Shown piece by piece: positions 1 through 14,000 of a stretch of DNA of 64,000 bases (the stretch's first letter is position 1; the number at the start of each line of letters is the position of its first letter). The translations under genes and the position numbers were made by a program. Below the pieces are notes generated by a model. The model saw nothing but the letters and a program-made list of their open reading frames with translations, made no database searches and was not told where the DNA came from. Source of the stretch: Progne subis subis (Eukaryota > Chordata > Aves > Passeriformes > Hirundinidae); NCBI GenBank assembly GCA_022316685.1, contig JAKJHU010000005.1, positions 10,580,707-10,644,706 of the forward strand, written 5' to 3'.

Positions 1-2393
1 GAGGAAGAGGAGTGATTACTTTGTCCAGCAGTTTTCTCTCTCTCTGTCTCTCAAAGTTCTAGAATTAGACTGCTGCAAAGGCAGCAAAGGGGTGGATGTG
101 GGCTGCAGCATCCTCCCAGGACAGTGTGGCTCCACTGGTAGGCATGCACTGCCTACAGGACCTTCAGTGACTATTGGACCTTTACACAGAATAACTGATA
201 AACAGATTCAAAATCAAATGGAGGTTTCATCTAGGGTAATGTCTAGAAGTGAATCACTGGATCAGTCACCCCTCAAAAGTACTTTCCAGCCACCACATCC
301 ACTGTGTATCAGCAAGCCTTGAACACTGAGCTCTGTAAATGTGCAACAGCTCTGCAGGCAGTAGTTGTGGCTGACTAGTACAATTAGTAGATGTAGCTCA
401 GCAGTTCTGCAGGTAGCAGGGCACTAAAAATCACTGAGTTAAAAAGCACAAATTCAGGACCTCCTAATTTGGTCTAGGACAGATAACAGGACTGTTCAAG
501 CTGGATAAAAAGAACTTTTATTTGGGTAATCCAAGTATCAAGGTTTTTCCTCTGTCAATTTAATAGAAATAGTCCCAGTAAAATGACGGCTCTGCAAAAC
601 TAGTAGAATATATATATTCTATAAATATTAAAAATATAGTTACTACTTGAAGTAGTTTCATAATTGCCTACTTTAAAAATACATTGAGTAGCCCACAAGA
701 GCCTTTAAAGGCAAGGATATCTGCTGCAGAGACCACAGAGCAATACTTTGCGATTTTAAACAAAAACACATGAATGAGGACTTGTAGATAATACTGAAGA
801 CCATACTTGGTGCTTTTGCACACATTCTTGCCTGTGATAAAATCCAGTAAGATGCAGAGTCACTTGAAAAAAAATAAAGATACAGGAAGTGTGGACAACT
901 ATATAAAACCAGACATAAAATACTTTCCACTGTACAGTGCTTAAAACAACAGACAGTGATATCTCAATCATCTTTCTCTGTCTCACACACATTCCCAATC
1001 CAGTAAGAAACTGCATGCTTTTTGTCTACTGATGAAAAAATTGTAGTCTAATTTATAACTAATAAAAATATTCCTACCCTATCTAGCATGTTAATATTTT
1101 GCTGCAGGAGGATGACATACTTAAGGGATCTTTCTTGCCCTAGTGAAAGTCAATGTGGAAAGAGAAACAGGACAGACATCCTCAGCAAGATGGAGCCCTG
1201 AAACTCTCATCAGAAAATAAGACGGGGTTTGTTTCTCCTACTGTTCCCAGTTGAAAGCTAGACTAGATGACAACTCAAGACTGCTCAGTACTCTAATTAC
1301 TCTAATATTGTAGAAATGCTGAGCAGACCCATTGGTGATTATCACAAGAGCTTCTTTAGGTTAGCTCCAGTTTTCCACGCTTCTGGTATCCTTTCAGCTG
1401 ATGAAGTTTTCTGGATTGTAGGGTTGTCTCACAATGCTGTGTTTTGCCACTCGCACAGCTCTTGTGTTGGCACAGACGGAGAAAGGAATGGAAAAGAAAC
1501 CTCAAAGGTGATGTTTTCACCTCCTAAGACTACTGTACCTAACACATCACCCAAAAACTGTGGGGCTGGTGTTAGGGCAACTTTCCCCCAAAAGCATCCC
1601 ACTATTTCAGAGCAGCTAAGAGTTTGCTCCAACAGCCTAATTCTCTTTCCATCTAATTTAAAACTAATTTACCTGTGGAGATGAAAAAGCTTCAGTGGAA
1701 CCTATATTTAAGTATGTGCCTATGTGCTGTATTGAATTAAAATGTCTCTGCAGGCAAAGCACAGTAAATTGCACTGAGAGTGCTGGCAAAGTAAAGGACA
1801 TTTTTAATAGGTAAGAACAGTAAAAACTTCAATGTGAGTTAAAGATTTTACATGGAATACTGACTGTACAAACATGTATGCACATCACTTAGCAAAATGT
1901 ATAGTAATTAATCACTGGAATTTTTCCTCTCTCAGAATAACTTGCTTCTTGACAATTAATAATTCTAGCAAGTTTTCAATAATTGTGAGAGCCAAAGCAG
2001 CATCGCAATTTATACCAGATTACCAAAGGCATGGAAGACCTCGTGAATTACGCGTGCAAAGACAGTCTTACGTAGCAGAGACATTCACACAAAGAACCAT
2101 AATCATACTAATGCATTCTGCTGGAGAACTACAAAACAGATCAATTGCCCTACAAAACCGCCACAGAAACAAGATCTCAAAAACATTGTGAAACATTTTT
2201 TTCAAACACAAAAACTCCATCAGCCAAGAGCTGCTCTTCCTCCAGCAGGTGTCACTGCTGGAAACGGCAATAAGAGCTCCGAGGGCTCCTGGGTTAAGGA
2301 GCGAGAGCCACAAAAATGTAACCTATGCACACATCATCAAAAATACAAGAAAAACAGGGCATAGGAGAGGGAGAAACGGCTTCTCTTTCGTAC
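1..2393 (-). other. TULP4: TULP4 intron, left part (at least 2,393 bp)
   Basis: Intron following the exon 2394-2528, open at the window edge. I scanned the minus strand for the expected continuation of the WD40 region (EVVAQWC) and did not see it. The longest open frame here (1316-1684, 122 codons on plus) has no recognisable domain and overlaps an antisense frame. No repeat family is evident. Confidence 0.75.
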
Positions 2394-2528
2394 CTTTCAA
2401 CCCTGAGCGGATGATAGTAGGAGACAAGTCGTCATAATTGTTCATTAAACTGATGTCTCCTGACGTGAAGCTGACAGTAAGCAGTGGCTTGGTGTTCTGC
2501 ACCGGGACTGGATACGCAGCTGGTCCAT
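2394..2528 (-). CDS. TULP4: TULP4 coding exon (fourth visible)
   Basis: 135 bp: two bases finishing the split Asp codon, 44 codons, and one base of the next codon, so phase 1 at both ends. The minus strand has acceptor ttgcag, start GPAAYPVPVQNTKP, end LSPTIIRSGLK, then G and donor gtacga. The stretch LLTVSFTSGDISLMNNYDD is a WD40-like blade with weak consensus. Apparent differences from recalled human sequence are conservative or mild (V for I in YPVPV, T for I in QNTKP, I for V in PTII). The following human residues begin EVVAQW, and the dangling G fits a split Glu codon. I could not find that next exon between base 1 and base 2393, so it should lie left of the window. Confidence 0.95.
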
Positions 2529-5039
2529 CTGCAAAACAAAGCTCTGAGTGAGAAAAAGGTAAACAACCAAAAATAATCACATCCAGGCTGAAACACACTG
2601 TACTTATGCCTACCACCATCAGGTGTTGTTCCAAGCCTCTCTACCTGCTTATTTCTGCAACATCTGTGGGCACAAGCAAAGCAGGTTTAGCTAGTTAAGC
2701 TTCTCTGTTTCTGTGAAACTGCAGTGCTTTTAATTTGTCAGTTTTTACTGCACCATATCCACAGTCATTTCTGCATACACTGTTACGTTACATAGTCGTG
2801 TTTTTCAGTCTTTTTCCATTTTCAATTCCCCAAAGTGACAAAAAAATTGGAAACCGGTGCCTCAGAAGGCTTTCTTGGAACACCAGTTGAAAACCAGCGT
2901 GATGAACAATACAATGACATTAAAAGTGATTTTTTCTATACACTTTTTGCTTGGGCAGATGCCGGGGAGCTCCTCCTGAAGTCACACAGAGACATTTTAA
3001 GAACTTCTAAGAGAACATAGTGACCTTTCACAAATTACTGCATTCTAAATGTCCAGGCAGCAGCATGAAAAGATACCTGCCATTCTGCATAACAGAATCC
3101 AATGCACCCAAAAGTAGAGGTGAGCCCAAATGGAACACTTTTAACACTTTTAAAAACCATTTTTGCAAGTCTCTGATCCTCTGAGCTTGTTTTTCAGTGA
3201 TTCATTAAAATCCCTTTGTTCAAATACTTCATGACCAATATTGCCATCTGTAGCTTTTGCTGTTTAACTCCTGTTTACAGTTTTTGAGAGGAGATGACAC
3301 TGGTCCCTGATCAAGTGTCTCTCAAGGCCCAGACTACATCATTCCAGTCAACAAAAATGGCAGAACCAGTGAAGAGTAGTATTGCTTCCTGAACTGGTAA
3401 AAAAGAGGATGAGAAAGCATTTTGGAGAAAGATGTCTAGTAACTAGCACCTCTCTGTGTATATAATTTAATAAGAAAATCCCAACAAACTTCTAGTCCTT
3501 CCTACACATCTGTGTGAGTCAAAGGCTTGTCACCTTTGAGAGGTTTATGCTGCATCTGCTCTAAAGAAAACACATCATGTTTGGGTAATCATTAAAATAG
3601 TCTTGTAGGCTTGTAATGAGTCCACCCACCCCCTGACTGACTCAGAAAAAGCTAACACATTTGGATCATTTAGGTTCTCATCTGTGTACTCTGCAATTTC
3701 ACCACCCTCCAACTGGAACCTCAGCATTAAAAAAAAAACCACAACAAAAACCCAGGAAGAATCCAATTTGTTGTTGTTGTCTATCTTGCTTTAGGAGCTT
3801 GCTATAGGTTGAAGTTTGTTTCCTTCCTACTAAGGTAAGAAATCTTACCCAGTATCAGAAGTGAGGCATGAAAGCCAAAACAAAACTCAGTTTTGAAATA
3901 TGCTAACGTTTTACCAGGTGATCAGATTACTTTCTTTCAGTATTTGTTAAATACATAGGCTTATTATATAGACACATATGCTGGAAAAGGTAGATTTTTT
4001 TGGTCTGAATCCAAATTAAGAGTTAAAACTGCAAAAGTCCTCAATGCAGAGGTTCAGATCCAAGATGCAAATTCAGAATTATTTTTGAACACTTGTTATG
4101 TATTTAAAATTTTCACTGTACAATCACTGTTACATAAACTTAGTTCTTAATTTAGTTCAGGCTTTATACACTGAGAACACAGGAACAGCTTACCTCGAGT
4201 GTATAAACGGATCAATCACATCAGCAGGAAGTATTACCATTACTTGAATGAGAAGGGTGGGACTGACAGTGCATGGACACCTAGGCCTCATACATCTTCA
4301 CTACTGATGATTTCCAAAGACTTTAAAACCAAAATATTCCACCAAACAAGTTGTATTGAGACTTAAGGAGAGGTAAGGATTTATTCCTGACTCTCTAACT
4401 GGCAATGTGCTCTGAAGCATGTGAATTAATAACTTCAGCCAGCTCCAGTCACCCTGCTTTCACCCTGTGTAATTGCAGGAAATATCTTCATTTCTGAGCC
4501 TTCTGTGGTATTTATGGAACTCTTTATGACAGGACTGTGAAGGATGGGACTGTAAAGATGAGCATTACAGAAATCCTATGAAACAGAGATAAAACTAACT
4601 ATATAGTACTTTACACCATGTCTGTACTGCTGTCTTTTCAGGGGAATCTATATAATCATGCATTAATTTCTGTGGCTGCACTCTGACGACCTCCATACAC
4701 ACAAACCACTGCAATACCTCATATCCGCTTATCAGGGAAACCTGACATGTCCCTATCCACTGTTTTTCACTCACCCTCACCGAAAACTTATCGAGCTTTG
4801 TGTGGTTATCTCATTTGCGCAAACGGAGGCAGAGCAGCACAGATGAGGGATGAGCTGCAGCAAGGCTGGTGGCAGAGCTGGGAACAAACCCACTCTCCCA
4901 CACCAGCTCTGTGCTCCACCAGAGCTTGGAACCGCGGCCAGCCTGCTGGTTTTGTAGGGCATGACAACGCCCCGGCATTTTGAGATGTCTTCACGAGCAC
5001 GTGCAAAGCCGAGACGGGAGGATGTGCGCGTAACCCTAC
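2529..5039 (-). other. TULP4: TULP4 intron, 2,511 bp
   Basis: GT-AG intron between exons 5040-5220 and 2394-2528, with donor gtaggg and acceptor ttgcag on the minus strand. It interrupts an Asp codon (G|AT). I see only small simple-sequence runs (A-run at 3730-3737, GTT repeats near 3771-3780) and no recognisable transposable element or nested gene. Confidence 0.9.
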
Positions 5040-5220
5040 CCTGCGGTGGGGAGTAGTCGTCGGAGTCCGTGTCGCTCTCGCTGCTGTCCTCCACCAGGAA
5101 GCTGGGGTAGTTCCAGGACATGTTGAGGATGCCATCTGACTCGTGAAGGAGCACGTGGGCCAGCATTCGGCCATGGCAGTCCATGACGATAACCTGTCCA
5201 TCAGCAGTGCCAAACAGCAC
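5040..5220 (-). CDS. TULP4: TULP4 coding exon (third visible), WD40 plus acidic serine tract
   Basis: 181 bp: 60 codons plus the first base of a split Asp codon (phase 0 in, phase 1 out). The minus strand has acceptor tttcag, start VLFGTADGQVIVMDCHG, end DDYSPPQ, then G and donor gtaggg. The first part completes a WD40 blade (VLFGTADGQVIVMD). It is followed by HVLLHESDGILNMSWN, and then by an acidic serine-rich stretch (VEDSSESDTDSDDY) that interrupts the propeller and resembles casein kinase 2 target sequence. That phosphorylation is inference. Compared with recalled human sequence, S replaces I in WNYPSF and S replaces A in DDYSPPQ. The exon is more GC-rich than its surroundings. Confidence 0.95.
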
Positions 5221-6429
5221 CTGAAAATAACGCAACAGCCCTCAGTCCCTCCAAATGTCAGCCACGGCGTGCTCCTCCACATGCATCCTGCAATTAACTA
5301 GCTACACTGGAAATTAATTGACAGCAAAGCAGTCATGGATGTGAAAGAATAGGACACTGCAATCAAAGGTGAACATAAAGAATGAAGTTAAAGCAGCAGA
5401 GTCTACAATTAAGTTTGTAAAATCTGTGAGCAAGTAATGTTTCATGGTGGATGTACTTCATTCACTTTAATATATGACATTACACTTTATTTGAACTTGA
5501 TCATTACCGCAATTAAAGTGAACTGGCAGAAAGGCTACCACGGATTCTTTAGCATTCTTGGATAATGCAAAAAACTCCTAAACCTGGTGGCAGAAACCGA
5601 GGTGTGCATCAGTCATAACAATATCAAAAGACAGAGCTGACAAAAGTGAGGTCCTAGCAGAGATTTCAAATGGCTTATGAGAAATAGAAGGCTGAATAGA
5701 GAAGGACAGGTTATTCAGCTGATGAGCTAGAGAAGGTGGGAGAATGCCTTCCAAAAACAAAAAAAGAGAGGCAAAAGCAGCATGATCAGTCAGCTGGAAG
5801 TAGATTATCATAGACCAAGGGGAAGGCAATGTGCTGCACATCCAGGAGGAGATGAGAAGACCACCATTTCAAACACAAAATGGATAATCCAAGTTTTTCC
5901 TTGCCCTTAAACAACTCCATAGCCAATCACACAGACCGAAGTCAGACTGACTGGAAACTGCAATTCCTTTTTAAATAAATTCTTCTTGAGGATTTAAGAA
6001 AGTTAAGATGCTGTATATTTGATCGATGTTAGGAAAACTTCAGGAAATAAGGACTAATAAATCCTAAAGCAATAAATGCATTAGCCAAGGCTGTTGCTGC
6101 TATCATGTAATTCTGTATGAGGCAAACACACTTAAAAGCAAGTTTAAAAGCACCCATCACCTTGAAAACTAGCCAGCATTAAAAATGAAGCTAAAAGGAA
6201 GGTCAAATCTTACACTTGCTCTTCCGTCTATCACCTATTTCCAGTACTTGTAAATTTAAGGTGCTAACAATTATATGACCAGATCAGAAATTCACCTAGC
6301 CTTGTATTTTATCTTTAAGAGTGGTCAAGTGTTTGGAGTAAAAGAACAGGATGCACTGAGGCATCTCCCTTACACACTCCTGTAGTTCTCAACAAAAAAA
6401 CCCCCAATCCCTCTTCTCTGGTAACTGAT

Positions 6430-6690
6430 AATATCATTTGGCAACCTTTAGCTCTTTACATTGAAAGAAACACGGAGAATTGTTCCCTCTTACATTCTTA
6501 ACACTGGTCACAATTTTAGAGACCTTTATTATCTAATTCCCTAGTCATCTCTTTCCCAAGCTCAAGAATCATAGCCTACTTAGGACCTCCATGTACAGTT
6601 GTTCAAAGCCTGCAATCACCCTCGGTGACCTCTGCTATCAGAGCTCTTTTCTATCTTCCCACTGAGAGGCCATGCCAGACTTGCAGCTTT
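6430..6690 (-). repeat. Ancient CR1-like LINE relic (decayed)
   Basis: On the plus strand the order of short words (ctttattatctaattcc, then tagtcatctctttcccaag, then ctcaagaatcatagcctact) follows the antisense pattern of old sauropsid CR1/L3-type elements, in which a histidine-less 3-prime region is highly repeated. The sense direction is therefore minus. It is heavily diverged and boundaries are approximate. Identification is by recalled pattern only. Confidence 0.5.
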
Positions 6691-6801
6691 CAATGTGTGT
6701 ATTGTATCAGACTTATACAATAGGGGTCTCCTTGGAAGGAATTGTCATTATTGCACTTTTGAAAGTTTCAGAAAGGAAGTGTGGCTTCTTAAGTCTTAGT
6801 C

Positions 6802-6858
6802 AAAAAAAATAAAAAAAAAAAAAAACCCAAAAAAAAACCCACCAAAAAACCCAAACCA
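6802..6858. repeat. A/C-rich simple repeat
   Basis: A-runs of 8, 15, 9 and 6 bases punctuated by CCC and CC, on the plus strand. Similar A-runs broken by C clusters occur near 32771-32825, 33149-33180, 42010-42120 and 59347-59363. Confidence 0.8.
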
Positions 6859-8030
6859 GATTTTTTTTTATGATCAACATAATAAAGGCTGTAAACAAGA
6901 ACAGCAATTTAACAGAACTCCCATAAAGTCATTAAAATCTTAAGAAAAACAATGGAGTTGTTTCCCATTATCAAAAATATTGAAAAAATCAGTATCTGTC
7001 TGCCTTAATAATTACATTATTACATGTTACAAATATTTTTGTGCTAAATAGTTGCTGGGTTAAAACAGCAGCTGAAGTTTGCTACAAGCCTCAGAATACT
7101 ACTCTTGGATGTAAAAGCAAGAACTCAACCTCTGTTCATCTCACATTATCCTCCCTTGTAATCCCTTATTCTTTTTTCTTCCACTTGTATCATCACATCT
7201 CCTTTCACACTCTTCATTATTTCCACTGTTTTCACATGGATGATCAGTGCACAGCCACCTTCACTATTCACTTTCAAAACACAGCCAGTCTCTTTCTGAT
7301 CTCAAAAAAGTTTGTAAAACAAACTTTTACAAAGGCAAAAATCCTACCAGTTGTTACTGCTAGCCTCTCCAACCACTCTATAGTTTACTATAGATTAGTT
7401 TTGAACTAGTCTCCAAAAAGTTCTATAACTTCTAACAGAGGAGGTGAACCTCTATTTTTTCTGAAAATAGCAGTACAAGAGTCTGCCTCCTAAAACCCTG
7501 CAGAAACATTTTATAATTGGGTAGGAATAAAATCTTTGGACTCATCATTCAACAGTTCAGTCTTATCTCAATCTAAAGCGAATTCTTTTGAGCACTGCTC
7601 CCAAATAATTTAAAATTATGGAGTACTCAGTAATTTCCAATTCAGAACAGCTGCATGTCAGCATCTTAATTCTTGCTTTGGAACTTGGGAGAGCTCTTTA
7701 GCAACACAGAAATATCAGAGGGCACACTTCATCTCTTCAGCCAGGCTGTAGGTTCCAAGGAGCAGCTTTAAGTTTCAGGGTTATTGTAGCAATACAACCT
7801 TTAAGATGAAAGCATTTATCAGCTTGATAGTCCTGCTGGCTGAACTCCTGCTGAAGCTGTAAAAATGTCTAATGGTGTTATCATCCATAACATTACTCAG
7901 GTTATAAATGCCACACTCAAGCTACTTATATCAGATGAATAAAACTCTCTTGACCTTCAGACAAAAGGTTGAGCCACAGGATGTCCCTAAAGGATCTAAC
8001 AGAGAAATTAAGAAGTTACATTTTAGATAC

Positions 8031-8048
8031 TTTTTTTTTTTTTTTTTT
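8031..8048. repeat. T homopolymer, 18 bases
   Basis: Uninterrupted T-run followed by a short TG-rich stretch (gtatgtatgtgtgtttg). No retrotransposed body is evident next to it. Confidence 0.9.
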
Positions 8049-11000
8049 GTATGTATGTGTGTTTGCAGATCTAAGAGGTCAGACAGAATGTTGGAAAAAG
8101 CTAACAACTTATAGTGGCTTGTTAACCCTTTAACACAAAAGCTAAGTGATAATAAGACTAATTCAAAAACCCCCAGGTACTTATTTTGAAGTGGTTCTTT
8201 GGCCCCTTGTTCTGTTCTTCTCTTGACTCATCTCTCCTTTCATATTATCGCTTATTATTACAACTGATCTTACATGTATTACCACTTGCAAAATTTGGAA
8301 AATCTGATAACCAAATACCTGAAATGACCCAATACATTCTGAGTGTGAGTCAGTACCACAACATTCATACAGCATGTCTTTACAAAATATCAAACATGAT
8401 AAAGTCTACGCTACGGTGAAGCTGTAGCTGATTAAAAATGACACAGATGCAGGGCTCCTGTAGTGCCCAGATGTTGAGTGCTTTGAAGGGGAAACTGTGA
8501 TCAACAGCACTGGGATAGTACACACAGTTTTCCAAGTGTACAAAGGGATGAAAGGTGGGTTAGGTTCTGAAACACAAGTGTCTTAGTTCTCCATGAAACC
8601 CACACTTGGGGTGATTCCTATCTGCTAAAACAAATCTGAATACCCGAAAAATGCCCTTCTCTGGAATGTCCTGACCTCTTTAGTCTATGTGCTAACTTGA
8701 GATGAGTTTCACGGCCAAGTTTTGGTAAATTAATTTCAAGTAAAGGTTTTTCAACTATCATCCATGAAACTTCACATTCAAGACTGCAACCTTGTTAAAT
8801 GCCCAAGATATCAAAGACACTTCAACTATCCGTCTGAAATACACCAATTTCTAAAAGACATATGGTAAGCAGAAGATGGGGTATTTTGCTCTGAGGCATT
8901 CCTCTTATGAAGAGATGAATATTACAACAGCCAAGAAGCTAAAAATTCAGCTCAAGAGGAACAGCTTGGATGAGTTGGGTGGCTTTGCTACATATGGATG
9001 CGTTGTGCTGAACTCTGCAGTTCCTCTAAGATCTGTTGTGATGCTGCAATGCTCTGGACCAGGCACAGGACCAGCAGAAAGTGGTTTGGCAGCACCGAGA
9101 TCCACAAGGCTACAAGGAAGTGCCCAATGACCTGGTACATTGAAGGTCCAGCTCAGGAAGCTCACTGTTTCGTAAAAGTATAGTTTTCTAACAGCGGTGC
9201 TTCTTTTTCACATAACACATTTTGTTGCTATTTAATTTGGTTTAATATAAGTAGAGTGAACTCATCAACAGTAAGACTGCTCAAGCTGTATGATAATTAG
9301 AATACATACTGAGGAGTAGAAGGCAGACTTATTTCCAATCTCAGGTTTCGGTTGCACAAACTGAACAGTCAATAATGTTACAGAAAGATATCGATAAAAC
9401 AAGATGCCTCTCTTCATGACATTTAATATTAACACTGAAGGTTTCTAATGTTGCTGGTTAAACAAAACTCCCAGGAAATCTGATCAATACATTCTCAGAA
9501 CAGGGGCTGTCATTCTGCATCAGGGAAACGACCGAACCTTTGACTGAAGCTGAAGTTGAAGCATTAGAAGCTGGATTTGCTATAGCTGCTGGAAGAAATA
9601 TAAAGCCAGTTGGTAGCTACTTTAGGGTAGCACTTTTAAAGTGAGATATTCCAGTATCATGATGCTGGAATGCTAAAAAAGGAACACGTGTCTGTTTTAC
9701 TCCTGCTGGCTCAGGATTTTTAACAGATCCTCTCTGACTTTTACAAAGAACATACATCTGACAACTCTCAAATGCAAAACAACTCACAGACTCCATTAAT
9801 TAAAACAGCATTGAAAATTAATCCGGCAAACTCCATCCTAGTACAATCTGATTCTTAAAACCCCAAATTTTTGCATACAGACAGAACTCACCTTGTAGGA
9901 CTATGCAAGGTGCACGAACAGATTGCATCGAAATTCCTGGACACACTGAAACATCCTGAAAATTAACATCATCTGTCATGAAATCCTAAGTGCTCTAATC
10001 TTCCCTAGGATGTGGCTAAGCTGTCAGTAACACCACTGAGCAATTTCTCAAGTTACATAATCTTTCTTCTCCCACAAGGCAGGTAGCAGCTTTTGGTTTT
10101 TAACACTCTCCAGGGTTTGTACGTTCCAAAGTTTGAAGGATTCCTTTTCCTACCCACTTGGCAAACATTGCCCTTTCAGTATTTTGTTTTACTCTCTGCC
10201 TTTGTGTGTGTGAGTGGCACACACACCTGCTGAAACCTTGGTGCCATCGTACCAGGCTGTATCAATGCTGCCACTCAGCAACTTCCCTGCACAGCTCTGC
10301 ATTTGCAGCTGCCTCGTTCTGTGTTTTGCTCCACTGCCTTTCACTTTCTCAAAATTCAGACCTGTCTTTATGCTTTCTTCTTCAGCCTCCTCCCCCATCT
10401 TCCCCTGCAGGAAGAACCAGGCACCTCAGAAACTACACTTTGCAAAAACGCTAAGAAGGTCAACTGTTTGCACTGTCAGAAGATGCTGAGCAGTTAAAGG
10501 AAGCTCAGAATTAGTTCTGTTTGCTCTGATTTAGCCACCTGGACAGACATTAATATTTATGATAGGAACAGCCTTCACAGTTGTCACCATACTGCCATCA
10601 CACTAATAGAGATAAATCTATTCTGCTGATTCAAAATTAACTGAACTACAAAGTGATAAATACACAAAATGATGGATCAGGTAGGCTTAGTAACAGAGGA
10701 AGTACAGGGAAAATTATTGCCTTTAATTATTTTCATTCATTAGCCTAACAAAAGAATGTCAGTCTTGCCAAGGCTTAACTACAGAATTCTGCAGTCCATT
10801 TAGATGTAGTATTAGCATTTTGCATTCCTTGGGCTTTTCTTGTTTACTGTTTCTTCATCACAGAGCAGGAGACAGTGCAGCAAACTCCTCTTAGGACACA
10901 TTAAAAAGTGAAAGTTGTTTTTTTTTCTCAGTGTCATGTTTCTGGCTTTCCTTCTTTTTACCTCAAAATAGAGAGAGAAATAAAGAAAAGCACAGTGAAG

Positions 11001-14000
11001 GAGACAGCTAGTCTCTTGCTGAATACTTTCTATTTCCATTAAAAATTCAGCCACTGTAAAACAATCTTGAACTGACACAAAAAGAGACATCACTAAAAAT
11101 CACATAAAAGCTCAGGGGGAAAGCACTAAATTTTTCTTGACTGCCTATATGCCCAAAAATCTTAGAAGACTCTCTGTTTCCTTTGGACATGAGGATTTAC
11201 CAGCCCCATATATGACTGGTACAGCCCAGGATCATTCAGCTAACTTCATATATAAACATACATATAGCAGTGAAATTCTCATTCAAGGCCATTAATACTT
11301 TCAGAACCAGCCCTGGCTTAGTTACTTACTTTCAGGCTCGCTCATTCTCTCTTTTACAAATTCTTTAGGATCTATATAACTATTACAGAGCCTTCAAATG
11401 AGAAGGCAAACTAAATCCATCAGAGATCTTGGTGACAAATCCATTTAATAAATATTGAAATACTAAAAACGGGTTTCAAACTGCACTGGCTTTATTTCTC
11501 TCTAAAATAGTATAATGTAGCTGAATGACTGTAAATTAGATACAACTTGCATGCCACTCCAGGAGTCAAAAATACAAGCAGCCTTAAAACTAGGATTGCA
11601 AGCTATTAACTGCTCTGGACATGTTGGGATAGAAGCAATTGTCCAGGCAAAGATGTTAGATGAAATGCTATATGAAAGCATTTTGGCAAATTACAGAAAG
11701 AATGATTATTATACATTCTTGTAATTATACCTGGACTAATTCTGACTTGTGTATTCTAGGTACACACATTTCTATTTTCTATATTCCTTCTTGACTCTCA
11801 AGATATTTTTCAATAAAGTATCCTATAGCAATTAGATTTTTAACTGAAGAGTTGCCCTCCGATATAGTGTTCACTGTACTAATGATACGCCTCAGTTTAC
11901 TTAAAATGTAAAAAAAAAAAATCACATTTTAAGCAGCATGCAAAATGAATAAAAGGTCAACAGCTGAACACCTTCTACAGAACATCTTCTGTGGCAATTA
12001 ACTTGGACAGGACTCCAAGCCTGAACCACTGAGCTCCCAAAGCAGAAGAACTCTGGAATAGTCTTTGAACAGTACTGTTTTCTGATTCCCCACAAAACTG
12101 CCAGGAAAGTCTGTCTCTGAAAACACATATTCTTCACAAATATGCAATTATACATAGCAACTAAAACAGCATCTGGTGGGAAAATGCAATTAGTTTTACC
12201 AACAAGCACTCAATCAGGAAAAGAAGTCAACTTATACACTTGGCAGTCTCTTGCATTATTCCCAAGTCAGGTTTTAGTTATTTCCTGAAAGACATGTTGA
12301 CGGCTGAAGCTAAAATCTCATTCAGAGGTTTAGAAGTCTGAGAGTTTCTGCTGGGGTTTTGTGGTTTATTTTTCTTCCTAATTGAAAATAGTATTACTTA
12401 GAAACAAGGACAGCACTCTCAATCAGTGAAAATGCAACACAAAGCAGCTTAGAAGCAATGTCCTTGCTGTTTTGAATTTCACAACATAGAATCAAGTTAA
12501 GCTACACACTAATGGAAGTTAGTCCCTCAAATTCTGCCCTCTCCTTCTAGGTCTTGGGTGCTGGCAGAGAGCAGTAACTCAGCGTGGTCAGGAAATACGT
12601 GCAGTGGGTGAGGTCAAGTGTAACTGAGTCAACATGGAGTCAGGCTGAGTAATAAACTGTTACTGAATGAGGCACTGAAGAATGACTATTCTCTTAAAAA
12701 GCAAGGAAAGCAAGGAAGGATTAATGCCTTTTCAGTTTGCCAACAATCCCTCAACATCTGGATGCTGACAAGAAACTGGCTCCTGGACAAAGAACAGAGA
12801 GCTCAAGCTGAACCCATGCAGGATAAAACATTGATGGGAAAGGTTTTGGAGAATAAAGAGATATTGCTCCCATTTTCCTTTGGTAAACTATCTCTTTTTG
12901 TCAAATCAATGGAAAGACTATGTGATATCACTTTCCAAAAATATCACCTTTCCTCTGCCATTTACTACGAAACTTGGCCTTGCTTTCCCAGACAAAACCT
13001 AGTGCAGAAATCCACAAATATTCTCCTCGAGATTCAATCACTCTAATCCCTGTTTTCTGCACCAGAGTTTCAGACTATTCACAGGCTTGAAGACATCTGA
13101 CCCAAGTTCAAGACCCCATTTGGCTCCTAGTCTTCTTACTAAGTTTCCAAAAAATGGATGGATTAAGTACCAGCGATGATAAGGTTCAAAATCAATCACA
13201 CTGGCAGCTACATTTCTTTTGAACTGAAAAGACCACAAAGCTCTAGATGACCTGGGGATCCTGGGGCCAAAGTATTCTCAGCCAGGTGGTTTTGGCAATG
13301 GAATAATGGACTCTTCCTGAAAAATGCTGTAAAACCTTCAGAGTTTAGAGGGTTTTCCCTCAGTAAGAATTACACTTCCACTCACATGCCCTCTCCTGAC
13401 CAGTTGAAAATCTGAAGAAACAAAGCAATTTTTCTACCCTACATATGACTTCTCCTTACAGAGCACCTTCCCGCAGAAGGTTCCATTTTTTCCCTAGACT
13501 GCCTAAAACACAGCATAAGTGCATGCTGCTCCCTCGCAAAGGTGCACAGCAAAACCCCATTCTTACTATTTGCCCCAGGGCTGAAGCATAGCACAGAGCT
13601 TTTCAAAACCACAAGTTCAAGTAAACACTCCCTGTCTCAGAGAACTAAAAACTTCAGGCTATATAAGCAAAATCTTTCTGTACAAGTGCCAACAAGGTGA
13701 GAGGAGAGGCAAACGACTTCTTTCTTCCTGACACCTCCCACACAGAGACTGGTCTTGTTTCTATTTGCACTCATCTTTACTTTGCTGACTCAAACATTCA
13801 TGCTTCAAAAATGTAAAACAGCACCGGGTAAAAAAATGCTAAGTGGATGCATTAACTGAATAGCACAAGTTTTCATCTCTCCCTCCATCTCGGGCTTGTC
13901 ACTGCCATCAACATCCTTCTTTCCTGGGGAGGCGAAGACGTGGTGGAATGTGAAGCACTTAAACTTCAGATTCCAGTCAAATAAAATAGCAATATTGCGA

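Noticed and set aside
4806..5282. 158-codon minus-strand frame overlapping the third visible TULP4 exon
   Set aside because: It is an out-of-frame shadow; the true frame gives the conserved WD40 sequence with proper splice sites.
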